Source of the DNA: JALUZX01 sp964561605
GTDB taxonomy: Bacteria; Planctomycetota; UBA1135; JALUZX01
DNA length: 64,000 bases
Reading direction: 5' to 3'
Assembly (NCBI GenBank): GCA_964561605.1
Contig: CAZLQD010000008.1
Location: forward strand, 1 to 64,000
The translations under genes were made by a program, and so were the position numbers. Position 1 is the first letter of the stretch. Each line of letters starts with the position of its first letter. The notes under the pieces were generated by a model, which searched no databases, was not told the origin of the DNA, and saw nothing but the letters and a program-made list of their open reading frames with translations. Shown in pieces: positions 7,955 through 18,800 of this stretch.

Positions 7955-9802
7955 GTGGGAGAGGGGAAAGGAGGGACCACGGTCGTTCTACGGGATCTCT
8001 TCCTGGTCTTCTGGATCCTCCGGGGTCTGGTCCAAGGGGCTCCGCCGGGAGGGAGGGTCCTCCACAGGTTCCGGGTCCTCCGGCCCGGCCCGGTTCTCTT
8101 GGGGCGCCCCCTTCCGGGGGGGACCCGGTTCTTGCGGCTCCGGGATCCCCTGGGAAGGAGCTGCCCCCTCCAGTGGACGTGGGTGGACTTCCGCCCCCCT
8201 CCCTGGGCGCGGTGGCGCTGGGCCCGCCTGGTCTTCCTTCCTTCCCGGGCCGGAACCTACGAACTCCTGGCAGGGGAGGCCGCCGGGGAGGGACTTCTCC
8301 CCGAAGGAGGAGAAAGGCCTCTCCCCGGGTGGCTCCCTCCCTTCCTCTTGGCCTCAGGTGAGACCTGTCCCGGACGGGAGGTCCGCTCCTGGAGAGGGCC
8401 CCTCCTGGCCAGGCGGGTCCTGCAGGGCTTCGGTCCTCCCGGGTCCCTCCTTTCCTGGAGCCTGGCGAGCCTGGCCTTCGCCACGGGGGAGATCCGCCTG
8501 ACCTTCCAGGTCCAGCGGGTGGGCGGAGAGGAAGGACCGGCGGGCCTCCTGGAGGTTCCCCTTCCCCCAGGAGAAAGGAAGGCCCTCGTCCTCAGGGGAG
8601 GAGGGCACGTTGGAGGGGGAAGGTGGCAGGTCCTGCCGCCGGGAGCCCTCCTGGAACCGGGTGAGGCCCGGCGCTCCAAGCTCCTCCTCCTTCCCCCCGG
8701 TCCTTCCAGGGGCGTTCCGGCCGGGTGGGCCTGGGGGGACCAGCCCGGAGAGGACCCCCGGGTCCTTTGCGCTTTGCCGATTCCCGGGGCTCCACCCCTC
8801 CTTCCTGCCGGGAAGGGAGGCCTGGGCGGCCAGGACCGGGCTCTGGGCAAGGCCTTGAGGAAGTGGGTGGCCCGGTCCGCCGCCTGGAAGGACCCCAGGG
8901 ACCGGGGAGACTCGAAGGACGCCGCCGGGGCCTGGACCAACCTGGAATTCGACACCCCCTGGGCGCTGGTTCTCCAATACCTGCGGACCGGAAATCCAGA
9001 ATACCTGGAAGGAGCCCTCTTCCTCTTGGACCACCAGGTCTCCACGGACCGGGCCTTCCTGGACCGGCCCGGGTCGGTCCTGGGGCTCTCCCTGGTCCAC
9101 GGCAGGACCCACAGGGGGAGGGGGACCGAGACGGGCCATACCTGGATCCAGGGACTCCTGGCGGCGGCCTTGCTTTCCGGGGAAGAGGACCTCCTCGAGG
9201 CTTGTGCCGCCACGGTCCGGGCCCTGGCCCTGGCCGTCCAGGACGGGGGAGGCGGGGGGATCTCCCGTTCCCTGGGATGGCCGGCCAAGGCCTTCTCCAC
9301 CTGGCTGGATTTCACCCGGGACGACCCGGCCGCCGGGGCCCTGGCGCGATTGGCGAGGATGGCGGCGGCTTCCTGGGAGCCCCGGGCGGGAGCCTTCCTC
9401 CTTCCAGGAGAGCGGGCCGGTTTCCACAGGTGGGTCGTCCCCCTCTGGGTCCAGGCGGGACTCCTGGTCGGGCCGGCCCGACTGGCCGATCCGGAGAGCC
9501 CCTGGGAGGACCGGTGCAGGCTCCTGCTCCGGCCTGCGGGCTGGAAGGGCCGGCTTCCTCCTTCCTCCCTGGTCTACCTGGAAGGAAGCCCTCCCAGGCC
9601 GGGGAAGGTCCTTTCCCTTCCCCGGCTCGCCCTCGCCCTGGAGGGCACGGCATGGATCGCAGGGGGTACCAAGACCTGGAGAAGGGCGGCCAGGCACCTC
9701 TCCCGGAACCTGGAGAAGGCCCTCAGAAGGGGGGATGCCCGGGCCGTCACCCTCCTGGGCCGGGCCTGGCCCGTCGTGGCGGCCCGGCTCCAGGCGAGGT
9801 GA
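7955..9802 (+). CDS. Exported protein, possible alpha/alpha-toroid; function unknown
   Basis: A 615-residue protein. A hydrophobic N-terminus (VLRDLFLVFWILRGLVQGA) suggests export. Residues 70-290 look like a beta-rich region. Residues 310-600 are helix-rich with repeated hairpin-like segments and motifs such as WTNLEFDTPWALVLQYLRTG and LVHGRTHRGRGTETGHTWIQ, reminiscent of six-hairpin glycosidase-like folds. No family is firmly recognised. The GTG start at 7955 is the only standard start near the signal segment, but its Shine-Dalgarno spacing is poor. Its stop lies 3 bases from the stop of the convergent htrA-like gene. Confidence 0.6.
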   Translation: MGEGKGGTTVVLRDLFLVFWILRGLVQGAPPGGRVLHRFRVLRPGPVLLGRPLPGGTRFLRLRDPLGRSCPLQWTWVDFRPPPWARWRWARLVFLPSRAGTYELLAGEAAGEGLLPEGGERPLPGWLPPFLLASGETCPGREVRSWRGPLLARRVLQGFGPPGSLLSWSLASLAFATGEIRLTFQVQRVGGEEGPAGLLEVPLPPGERKALVLRGGGHVGGGRWQVLPPGALLEPGEARRSKLLLLPPGPSRGVPAGWAWGDQPGEDPRVLCALPIPGAPPLLPAGKGGLGGQDRALGKALRKWVARSAAWKDPRDRGDSKDAAGAWTNLEFDTPWALVLQYLRTGNPEYLEGALFLLDHQVSTDRAFLDRPGSVLGLSLVHGRTHRGRGTETGHTWIQGLLAAALLSGEEDLLEACAATVRALALAVQDGGGGGISRSLGWPAKAFSTWLDFTRDDPAAGALARLARMAAASWEPRAGAFLLPGERAGFHRWVVPLWVQAGLLVGPARLADPESPWEDRCRLLLRPAGWKGRLPPSSLVYLEGSPPRPGKVLSLPRLALALEGTAWIAGGTKTWRRAARHLSRNLEKALRRGDARAVTLLGRAWPVVAARLQAR

Positions 9803-9805
9803 AGG

Positions 9806-11188
9806 TCAGCGCAACACCAGGGAACCCCGGTAGAGTTCCCCCTTCCTGGCGATCATGAAGGAGTACGTGCTTCCCTTGCGCCTCTCCAGCAGGGACTGGG
9901 CGAGTTTCTCCACGCTGTAGATCTGGGTCTCCCTCGTCCCGAAGAAGGGAACCTCCTCCTGATACGCCAGGAAGATATCCCCCTTCCGGAGGCCTGCGTC
10001 CTGGGCCGGTCCGGCCGGGTAGACCTGGGTGATCTTCACGGCCGTGAGCTTGCGGATGGGGATGCCGGCCACGTCCCTCACCTTCCTGGCCAGGGATATG
10101 TCCAGGGGAACCGTTTCCGCCTCCAGCCCCAGGTGATCGAAGAGGAACTTCTGGAGCCTGTCCCCCACACGGAGGACGAAGCTCAGCCGCCGGCCCTCCC
10201 GGAAGACACGGACCGGGACCTCCCCGTTGCGGACCTTGGCCATGAAGGCCCGGGTGAACTCCCTTTGGCTCCTGGTGGTCCTGTCGCCCACGTCGATGAA
10301 GACGTCCCCCTTGCGGAGGCCCGAGCGCCAGGCCGGTCCGCCCCGGACGATGCTGTCCACGACCAGGCGTCCTCCCCTCTCGACCAGGGTCATCCCCAGC
10401 CAGTAGTTCCCCGCCTTGTCCAGGGTGAGGAGGTTGTCCAGGACCCTCTTCACGGTGTCCACGGGGATGGCGTAGCCGATTCCCTGGGAGAAGCGGCGGA
10501 TGGCGTTGTTGATCCCGATGAGCTTGCCCGTGAGGTTCACCAGGGCCCCGCCGGAGTTCCCGGGATTGATGGCCGCGTCCGTCTGGAGGAGGCCCCGGAA
10601 GGTGTGGGTCCTACCGTCGGGAGACTGGACCTTGATGGTCCTGTTCTTGGCCGAGAGGACTCCTACCGTGACGGTATGGTCCATTCCGAAGGGGTTCCCG
10701 ATGGCGATCACCGTCTCGCCGATCATCAGGTCGGAGGATGTGCCCATGGGGATGGGGTGGAAGACCGTTCCCTTGGGGGCCAGGATTTTCAGGACCGCGA
10801 TGTCGTGGTCCATGTCGAAGGTGACGATCTTCGCCGGGTATTTCCTGGCCGGCTTGAAGGTCTTCACGTAGATCCTGGCGTCGGGAGCCCTGTCCAGGCC
10901 GAAGACCACGTGGTAGTTGGTCACCACCAGGCCGTCCTTGTCGTAGATCACGCCGGAGCCTTGTCCCTGGGGAACCTCCTCGGTGAAGTCGCCGAACCAG
11001 GGGTTGGTTCCGTGGACCCTGAGGGTGCTCTGAATACTTACCACCGAGTCGGAGACCTCCCGGACGGCCCGGACCACGGGGGTTTCCCTTACGGATTCGG
11101 GAATGGGGGTCCGGTCTTCCTGGGCCGCCGCGGAGAGGGCCAGGAAGGCCGGAACGAGAAAGGCCGGGAGGAGAAGGCGGTTCTTCAT
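9806..11188 (-). CDS. HtrA/DegP-type periplasmic serine protease
   Basis: A 460-residue protein with a signal peptide (MKNRLLLPAFLVPAFLALSA) and a trypsin-like domain carrying His93 (VVTNYHVV), Asp129 (DHDIAVLKI) and Ser212 (NPGNSGGAL). Two PDZ domains follow (roughly residues 265-345 and 365-455). Such proteases degrade or refold misfolded envelope proteins in the periplasm. The ATG at 11188 is preceded by CAGGAG at good spacing. The gene is monocistronic, divergent from acs. Confidence 0.93.
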   Translation of the reverse strand: MKNRLLLPAFLVPAFLALSAAAQEDRTPIPESVRETPVVRAVREVSDSVVSIQSTLRVHGTNPWFGDFTEEVPQGQGSGVIYDKDGLVVTNYHVVFGLDRAPDARIYVKTFKPARKYPAKIVTFDMDHDIAVLKILAPKGTVFHPIPMGTSSDLMIGETVIAIGNPFGMDHTVTVGVLSAKNRTIKVQSPDGRTHTFRGLLQTDAAINPGNSGGALVNLTGKLIGINNAIRRFSQGIGYAIPVDTVKRVLDNLLTLDKAGNYWLGMTLVERGGRLVVDSIVRGGPAWRSGLRKGDVFIDVGDRTTRSQREFTRAFMAKVRNGEVPVRVFREGRRLSFVLRVGDRLQKFLFDHLGLEAETVPLDISLARKVRDVAGIPIRKLTAVKITQVYPAGPAQDAGLRKGDIFLAYQEEVPFFGTRETQIYSVEKLAQSLLERRKGSTYSFMIARKGELYRGSLVLR

Positions 11189-11454
11189 GGTTTCGACTCC
11201 TGATGGTGCGGGGATCGGGTCGTTCCGGCGGGCCCCGCTCCCGCCCTTTTTCGGAAGATGATACGGCCGCCGGGCCCGGAAGATAGTAGCCGCACCGCCC
11301 GGGCCGGTCCCCGGCCGGGCCTTCGCCCTTTGAAATCCTCCCTTCCCATGCCCTAACATCCAGGTTCCATTCCGAGGCGCTCCGCCGCCTCCAGCGCTTT
11401 CTCATTACCCGAAACCCGGCCGGCAGTCCCCGGTCCCAGAAGAGGAGCCCGCCC

Positions 11455-13416
11455 ATGAACATGGAGAACCAGGTCTATCCTCCCAAGCCCCACATCGTGG
11501 AACGAGCCCACATCTCCTCCATGGAAGAGTACCAGCGGCTCTACCGGCTCTCCCTGGACGATCCCGAGACCTTCTGGGGAAAGCAGGCCGAGCGCCTCAC
11601 GTGGTTCCAGCCCTGGCACGCCGTCTTCGATCACGACTATCCCAACGTGGACTTCGGTTGGTACCTGGGGGGGAGGCTCAACGCCTGCTACAACTGCGTG
11701 GACAGGCACCTAAAGGAGAAGGGCGACCAGGACGCCATCATCTGGGCCAAGGACGAGCCCGGGGAATACGAGCACATCACCTACCGCCAGCTCAAGCATT
11801 CGGTGAGTCGGATCGCAAACGTCCTGCGCCATTTCGGTGTCAAGAAGGGGGACCGGGTGTGCCTATACATGCCCATGATTCCACACCTGGCATACGCCAT
11901 GCTCGCCTGCGCCAGGATCGGCGCAGTGCACTCGGTGGTCTTCGCCGGGTTCAGCGCCGATTCCCTCCGGGAGAGGATCCTCGACGCCGGGGCCAAGGTG
12001 GTGATCACGGCGGACCAGGGCCTGCGGGGAGGAAGGAAGATCCCCCTGAAGGAGACGGTGGACCGGGCCGTTGAGGGCCTGGACATGGTCCAGACCGTCC
12101 TGGTGGCGCGCAGGACCGGGGCGGACGTTCCCATGACCAAGGGCAGGGATTATTTCCTCGAGGAGGAGTGCACCCGCCAGAGGTCGACCTGCACCTACGA
12201 GTGGATGGGTTCGGAGTGCCCCCTCTTCATCCTCTATACCTCGGGATCCACGGGAAAGCCCAAGGGGGTCCTCCATACCACGGGGGGGTACATGACCTAC
12301 GCGGCCATGACCCACGAACTGGTCTTCGACTACCACGACGGTGACATCTTCTTCTGCGCCGCCGACATCGGCTGGATCACGGGGCACACTTACATCGTAT
12401 ACGGTCCCCTGGCCAACGGCGCCACGACGGTCCTCTTCGAGTCCACCCCGCTCTACCCGGATCCGGGCCGGTACTGGCGGATCGTGGACGACCTGGGGGT
12501 GAACATCTTCTATACGGCGCCGACCGCCCTGAGGAGCCTCAACAGGGAGGGTGACGAGTGGGTGAAGAAATACTCCCGCGAGACCCTTCGGGTTCTTGGA
12601 ACGGTCGGTGAGCCCATCAATCCCGAGACCTGGAAGTGGTACCACGACGTCGTGGGCGGGGGGAGGTGTCCCGTCGTGGATACCTGGTGGCAGACCGAGA
12701 CGGGGGGGATCCTGATCACCCCCCTCCCCGGGGTGACCCCCCTCAAGCCGGGCTCGGCCACCCTCCCGTTCTTCGGCATCAAGCCCGTCCTCGTGGACGA
12801 CGAGGGGAAGCGCCTGGAAGGAAACGGCGTATCGGGGAACCTTTGCATCGAAAGGACCTGGCCGGGCCAGGCCAGGACGGTCTACGGGGACCACGCCCGA
12901 TTCAAGGAGACCTATTTCACCCAGTTTCCCGGTCTCTACTTCACCGGTGACGGGTGCAGGAGGGACGAGGACGGGTACTACTGGATCACGGGCCGGGTGG
13001 ACGACGTGATCAACGTGAGCGGCCACAGGTTGGGAACGGCCGAGGTGGAGAGCGCCCTGGTGGCCCACGACGCCGTCGCCGAGGCCGCCGTCGTCGGCTT
13101 CCCGCACGAGATCAAGGGCCAGGGGATCTTCTGCTTCGTCGTCCTCAACCAGGACGCCGCCGGTGAGGACCCGGGGGAGATCGTGGGAGCCTTGAAGCAA
13201 CAGGTCCGGCACGTGATCGGCCCCGTGGCCACGCCCGACGCGATCCTGATCGCCAAGGGCCTTCCCAAGACCCGAAGCGGGAAGATCATGCGCCGGATCC
13301 TGAGGAAGATCGCCGCCGGGGAATATACGGATATGGGGAATATCACGACCCTGGCCGACCCGGGTGTGGTGGAGGAGCTGATCCAGGCCCACAAGAAGAT
13401 GGCCCGAGGAAACTGA
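11455..13416 (+). CDS. acs: Acetyl-CoA synthetase
   Basis: A 653-residue AMP-forming ligase making acetyl-CoA from acetate, ATP and CoA. It shows the family core motifs: the P-loop YTSGSTGKPKGV, the acyl/AMP site DTWWQTETGG, the hinge region GRVDDVINVSGHRLGTAEVE and the C-terminal PKTRSGKIMRR, whose lysine is the usual site of inhibitory acetylation. Length matches bacterial Acs (about 650). AGAGGAG precedes the ATG. It is a single gene with its own 3' hairpin. It would feed acetate, including any released by the lyase operon at 50-57 kb, into central metabolism. Confidence 0.96.
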   Translation: MNMENQVYPPKPHIVERAHISSMEEYQRLYRLSLDDPETFWGKQAERLTWFQPWHAVFDHDYPNVDFGWYLGGRLNACYNCVDRHLKEKGDQDAIIWAKDEPGEYEHITYRQLKHSVSRIANVLRHFGVKKGDRVCLYMPMIPHLAYAMLACARIGAVHSVVFAGFSADSLRERILDAGAKVVITADQGLRGGRKIPLKETVDRAVEGLDMVQTVLVARRTGADVPMTKGRDYFLEEECTRQRSTCTYEWMGSECPLFILYTSGSTGKPKGVLHTTGGYMTYAAMTHELVFDYHDGDIFFCAADIGWITGHTYIVYGPLANGATTVLFESTPLYPDPGRYWRIVDDLGVNIFYTAPTALRSLNREGDEWVKKYSRETLRVLGTVGEPINPETWKWYHDVVGGGRCPVVDTWWQTETGGILITPLPGVTPLKPGSATLPFFGIKPVLVDDEGKRLEGNGVSGNLCIERTWPGQARTVYGDHARFKETYFTQFPGLYFTGDGCRRDEDGYYWITGRVDDVINVSGHRLGTAEVESALVAHDAVAEAAVVGFPHEIKGQGIFCFVVLNQDAAGEDPGEIVGALKQQVRHVIGPVATPDAILIAKGLPKTRSGKIMRRILRKIAAGEYTDMGNITTLADPGVVEELIQAHKKMARGN

Positions 13417-13421
13417 CCCGG

Positions 13422-13451
13422 CCGGGGGCGGCCGGCACCGGCCGCCCCCGG
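13422..13451. terminator. Strong bidirectional terminator hairpin
   Basis: Perfect 14-base arms (CCGGGGGCGGCCGG and its complement) separated by CA lie between the stop of acs at 13416 and the stop of the convergent operon at 13457. The dyad serves both strands. No U-tract is present. Confidence 0.78.
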
Positions 13452-13456
13452 TGGGG

Positions 13457-15835
13457 TCACTTGATCCCCAGGACCCGGGCTGCCTCTCGGACTTCCTTGT
13501 CCCAGGGATCGAGGGAGCGGACCTTCTCGATCCACTCGGCCGCCTTGGGGTTCTTCGTCTCGAAGAGGGAGAGTCCCAGGGCCCGGGCGGCCTCCAGGTC
13601 CCGCGCCGGGTCCGGTGAGAGGGCCAGGAGCCTGGCGGCGGCGGCGTGGTATTTCTTCAGGCCGAAGAGGGTGAGTCCCAGTTCCCGCAAGGTCTTTCGA
13701 TTCCCCTTTCCCAGTTTCCAGGCCTTCTCCAGGAGAGGAAGGGCCTGGTCGTATTCCAGGAGCCTCTCGTGGAGGGTGCCCAGGAGCCTGGCGAAGGCGG
13801 GCCGGTTCGGCAGGAGCTCCGCCCACTTCCGGAAGAAGGGCCGGGCCAGGCCCAGCCGCTGGATCGTGGGTTTCAGGAGGTGGTCTCCCACCATTTCTGC
13901 GTATTCGAGGAGGACCGGCACGGGATCCTTCTCCATCCCTTCTGTTAGGAGGCGGAGTTCTTCCTTTCCGGGGAGGAGGGCCCTGTCCGGGTCCTGGCCC
14001 ACCGTGTCCGGAGGGGGCGGGGCCTTCCAACGGGCCGCCAGGGCCCGCATCAGGGCGGCCACGCCCGGCCTGGGGCCCTTCCCGGGAAGGGCCTTTCCGG
14101 CCAGGAGGAGGAGGGCCCGGCGGACCCGGCCGTGGTGGGGCTCGGGATCCATGGGAGCCTGGAAGGTCCAGGGCTCCAGGAAGGCCGGTCCCGCCAGGCC
14201 CGCAAGGGCCCGTACCCTTTCGGGATCGGCCGCCCTGTGGAGGGTGGGGGGAAGGCCTCCTCCGGGAGGGCCCAGGCGGGCCACCAGGAGGGGGGGCGTG
14301 AATCCCCCCAGGGCCAGGAAGAAGGCGACCTCTTTCCCCGTTCCGAGGAGCCTTTCCGCCAGGATGGGGATCCTCCTCCTTCCCAGGGAGCCCAGGTCCA
14401 GGGCCAGCCAGAGGCGCTTGGCCCGGGCCGCCAGGAGGGTAAGGTCCTCCCGGGAGAGGAGGGATGCGGTGAACCGGTGGTCCGGGCAGGGCAGGGCCAG
14501 GAGGACGTCCCTCCAGGGGCTTCCCGCGAGGGCCTCCTCCAGGGTTCCCTGCTCCAGGAGGGAGCGGGTCGTCCAGGGGGGAGGCATGCGGAAATTCGGC
14601 GGAGCGAGACAGAGGGAGGATCGGCTTTCGCCAGGGAGCCCTTCCAGGAGATAGAGTTGTCCGCCGGGCCTGCGCAGAGGGAGGCCGTCGAGGAAGGAGA
14701 TCCCGGGCGGACTTCCCGTGGCGAGCCTCCCTGCCGGGACTTTCTTCGGGACAAGTCCTCCCAGGGAGAGGGGAGCGGCCAGGAGCGGGGGGGAATGGAG
14801 GAAGAGGAAGGGGAAGGCCGCAGCGAGGCACAGGGCCGCCGCCGGGAGGAGCCTCTTTCTTCCCGGGAGGGAACCTCCCGTTCCTTCCGCCCCGGGGTCG
14901 GGAACCAGGAGGACGACGAGGGCCAGGATGGGAGGTATGGCGGCCAGGAGGGGCCATCCCGCAAGGGGGGCGAGGAGGGCCCCCAGGGCGAAGAGCCCCG
15001 CCCTAAGGGCCGGCGAGGGCCGGGCCTCCCTGGTGGAGTCGAATGCGGCGGCGGCTCCGCCCAGGAGGAGGAGGGGAAGGGCGGCGAGGGAGGCCTGGAG
15101 CAGGAGCAGGATTCCCGGCTTGGGGTATACCGTCCACAGGGGCCCGGCCAGGGGGTCCAGGGGGGGAGGCGGCTCGGTGGAGGAGCCCAGGGTCACGGCC
15201 AGGGCGTTCACCATCTTCACGGCCTCCCGGGAAACGGAGAGAGCCTCCAGCCCCGCCAGGGTGCGGGAGAGGCCGAGGGGGAAGAAGGCCAGGAGGAGGA
15301 GCCCCGCCGTCCTCCCTCCCCGGCCCCACCGGACGAGCAGGTATCCCAGGAGAAGAAGGGCCGAGAGGGCCGACCAGGTCGCACCGACCCACCAGGTGGA
15401 GCAGGGATCCAGGGTATGGAGTTCGGGGGCGATCCGTCCCGCCGCCAGGCCCGCCGCCAGGGCGGCGGCCCAGGCGCCGGGGTTCCAGGGAAGGCGGGTC
15501 TCTTCCTCCCGGCCCGGATGGGTGAGGCGGGCCAGGAAGAGGGCCGAGAGGAGGAGGAAACCCAGGGCGGCCGCCGGGAAATCCCCTCCGGGCAGGTAGA
15601 CGGAGAGGAGGACCAGGGCCGCCGGAACCCAGAAGAAGGAGGAGAGTTTCCGTGAAAGCCGGGGGAGGAGAAAGGCCGGGAAGGCCGCCCCCAGGAAGAG
15701 GAATGGTGTGATCTCTCCCGTCGGATCCCTGGGCAGCCAGGCAGTGAGGCATACCACCCAGAGGACCGCCGGGAGGAGGTTCCCCCAGGGGCCCTGGAGG
15801 AAGGCGGGGATTTTGCGGGAAGAGGGGGTGCTCAT
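13457..15835 (-). CDS. Polytopic membrane protein with C-terminal TPR-like repeats
   Basis: A 792-residue protein. Residues 1-345 contain about ten hydrophobic helices. Residues 350-560 are a soluble region with a layout like the degenerate synthase part of membrane spermidine-synthase-like proteins (LDGLPLRRPGG, then RIPILAERLLGTGKEVAFFLALGG), but no SAM-binding glycine loop is visible. Residues 640-790 form TPR-like helical pairs (for example ALPLLEKAWKLGKGNRKTLR). It is the last gene of an ATGA-coupled operon with a GH38 enzyme. Function is unknown; a transport or envelope-scaffold role is possible. Confidence 0.68.
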   Translation of the reverse strand: MSTPSSRKIPAFLQGPWGNLLPAVLWVVCLTAWLPRDPTGEITPFLFLGAAFPAFLLPRLSRKLSSFFWVPAALVLLSVYLPGGDFPAAALGFLLLSALFLARLTHPGREEETRLPWNPGAWAAALAAGLAAGRIAPELHTLDPCSTWWVGATWSALSALLLLGYLLVRWGRGGRTAGLLLLAFFPLGLSRTLAGLEALSVSREAVKMVNALAVTLGSSTEPPPPLDPLAGPLWTVYPKPGILLLLQASLAALPLLLLGGAAAAFDSTREARPSPALRAGLFALGALLAPLAGWPLLAAIPPILALVVLLVPDPGAEGTGGSLPGRKRLLPAAALCLAAAFPFLFLHSPPLLAAPLSLGGLVPKKVPAGRLATGSPPGISFLDGLPLRRPGGQLYLLEGLPGESRSSLCLAPPNFRMPPPWTTRSLLEQGTLEEALAGSPWRDVLLALPCPDHRFTASLLSREDLTLLAARAKRLWLALDLGSLGRRRIPILAERLLGTGKEVAFFLALGGFTPPLLVARLGPPGGGLPPTLHRAADPERVRALAGLAGPAFLEPWTFQAPMDPEPHHGRVRRALLLLAGKALPGKGPRPGVAALMRALAARWKAPPPPDTVGQDPDRALLPGKEELRLLTEGMEKDPVPVLLEYAEMVGDHLLKPTIQRLGLARPFFRKWAELLPNRPAFARLLGTLHERLLEYDQALPLLEKAWKLGKGNRKTLRELGLTLFGLKKYHAAAARLLALSPDPARDLEAARALGLSLFETKNPKAAEWIEKVRSLDPWDKEVREAARVLGIK

Positions 15836-18800
15836 TTTCCTTCTGGGATCGCCCGGAGGGCCAGGATCCCCATGGGGGGAAGGAGGCTCTCCTTGGGCCA
15901 GGGAGAGAGGGGCTCCTCGTCGGCGTCCGAGAGGTAGACCCGGGGGGGGGCCTTCCTCCCCCAGCGCAGGCGGACCCGGGCGGGGCGGTCTCCTGCGTTG
16001 AAGAGCCTCAGGAAGAGGCCCTTCCCGTCGGCGGCGGGTCTCAGGTCACTCACCACCACCCAGGAGGGCTCCACCTGGAGAAGGGAGGGGAGTGGTCCAC
16101 TCCCCTCCTCCTCGACGGGGCGGACCACAAGGGGCCTGCAATAGGCAAGGGCGGTCCGCTCCGACCGGGCCGGGTCGAAGGGTCCGTGGGGATGGAGGAG
16201 GTATCGGAAGAGGGCCTTCCCCTCCTGGTCGGCCTTGTAGTTCGTGTCCCAGTAATTGTTCATCACGTAGGAATAGAAGAGCGAAGACCGGCGGATCCTC
16301 TTGAGCCAAGGCCGCCGCTCCGCCGTGATCCCGCCGATCTCCACCAGGGGGGCGTCCCGGGTCACCCAGGTCACGCCGAAATCCCCGTTGGATACGTCCA
16401 GCCAGCGTTCCACGCAGAAGAAGTTCCTGCAGGCCCCTTCGAGCTGGTCCTTCCCGGGGCGGACCACGGCCCATGGAATTCCGATCCTGGGGATTCCACC
16501 GGGAACGGCCAGGGGGAAGGCCAGGTGGACCCCTTCCGGGGAGCGGACCTTCTTCTTGTCCAGGATGTCCCGGATCTCCACGAAGGGAAGGCCGGCGAAG
16601 AGCCTGACCCTCCTTACGAGGGTGTTGCAGCCCGGGGCGGGGGAGGTGATCTCCAGGGAGGCCAGGAGAGGCCCCTTTTCCAAAACCCGGATATCGGGTC
16701 TCCCGGGCCGGACGGCACGGGCCGGGTTCCGGCCCGGAACGTAGATGTAGTCGTTCCAGCCCGGCCCCTTGGTCCGGTCCACCAGCTCCCTGTCCCCCCA
16801 GCGGACCGATCCCAGGGCTCCCGTATCCGGGTCCACCCTGAGAGAGAGGATTCCGTTCTTCATTACGCTCCCTTCCGCAGAGGCGGGTTTTCCCTTCCAG
16901 GGAGTGGGATCCTTCACCAGGGAGAAGACCCGGGAGCCGAAGGGGGGGACGGGACCGGGGAGGAAGACCAGGCCGCCGCCTTTGAGCCGCTGGGCCGGGC
17001 GGGGGCGTCCCTTTTCGTCACGGACCCCGGAGAAATCCCCTGCCACGGCGGGTTCCAGGAAGACCGGGTCTTTCCGTGGGAAGGAGGTGGGGTTCAGGAC
17101 CTCGAACCTCCGGGTGGGGCGGGGCGGACCACCCGAACGAAGGGCCTGTAGCTCCAGGGACCGGGCCAGGAAGTGGGCCCGGCTCCCGTAGAGTTTCTTC
17201 CGGGTCCACTGCTCCTTGGTGAAGGGGGAGTCGGGCTTGGAGACGCTGCACCAGGCGCCCCAGGTGTGTTCGTCGAAGAGAAGGGCGTAGCGCCAGGCGC
17301 TCCAGTAGGCCTTGGCCGGGTAGGAAGCGGGCCTGAGCATGGCCCAGAGGGCCTCGCCGGAGACCAGGATCTCCCGGGTCTCCCTGTTGAGGGCCGTCTC
17401 TCTGGCCGTGGACGCCGCCCCGTCCTCCCAGTAGGGAGTGAAGTCGCCGCGGAAGGAGGGGATTCGTTTTCCGTATTTCTTTTCGAAGGCCCGCATGGTC
17501 TCGCCGGCCGTGGCGAGGACGTAACGTGGATAGGCGTATTTTTCGTTCCACTTCCTCACCTGGTCGGGAAGGGTCGGGTTGGGAGGGCCGTTGTCTCCCC
17601 CCGTGGTGTAGCGGACCTGGATCATGTCGTATGGATATCCCCGGGAACGGAGCTTCTCCAGGTAGTGGAAGGTCTTGTCCGTCCTGAGGGAGCCGTCGTG
17701 GTGGAACCAGGAATAACCCTGGCCCGCAACCCAGCATAGGATCCTTTCCCTTCCGCTGGGGGAGATCCACCAGAAAGGCCGGTCCCCCCAGCGGGAGAGG
17801 GTGTAGCCGATCCGGGCCATCCGGTTGGGGCCGCAGGACAGGTACTTCACGCCGCTCCTGGCCAGGGCCGGGACGATCCCCCAGGTCCAGCCGGGGACGT
17901 CGGTGATCAAGGCTGTGTCCAGCCGCAGGCCGTATTTCCTGCGGAACTCCCTGGCCCAGCGGGTCATGCGGAAGAGCTCCTCCCGGGAACAGATGCCGGT
18001 GAGTTCGTTGGCGAAGAGGGCGCCGATTTCGATCTCGCCCCGACGCAAGGCCGAAAGGAATCGCTTCCTTTCGGCCGGGCCGGCCATGCCGAAGTAGGAA
18101 TCCACTCCCCAGGAGGATTCGCAATCCCACTTGAATTCCGCCCCGGGGGGGTAGGAGGCGGTCTTGGCGGCCAGGTCCATGGCTTCCTGCAGGTACCGCC
18201 AGTGTTTCTTCTCCACGACGTCCTGCCTGTCGGTATACCCGATGTCCACGTGGGAGTGGGGGACCAGGTAGATGGTCCACTCGGGCGCCGGGCGGATCTC
18301 CACATTCCGGGAGGCCGCCTCCCTTCCGGCCACGACCAGGGAGAGCCGGGAGACCCGGGCCTTCCCCGGGTCGGGGACGGGAAGTTCCAAGGGGTTCCAG
18401 CCCGTGCGGAGAGAGACCGTCGCCAGGAGTCTCCCGTCCAGGAGGACCTTGCAGGGTGCGGGCGGACCGAGGCGGCGGACCTGGGCCGTGAGGAAGAGGG
18501 ATGGCCCCTTGGGGGTCCTCAGGAGGGCCGGCGGCACGTAGAGGTCGTAGACCAGGGTCCGGGTCAGGGGGGCGGATTCGACCCCCGGGGGGACCTCCAG
18601 GCGGAGGGCGTCGTAGAGGAACCAGCACCCCTTCACCGAGGTAAGGGTGATTTCGTTGGCCCCCTTTTTCAGGAGGGTGACGGGAAAGGGGAAGGTGAGG
18701 GTCCGGCGGACCCCCTGCCCGGGGAAGCCGGAAATCGTGGGTTCGCCGTGGCCGGCTTCCAGTTTCCGCCTGAAGGGAGTTCCGTTGACCCGAACCACCA

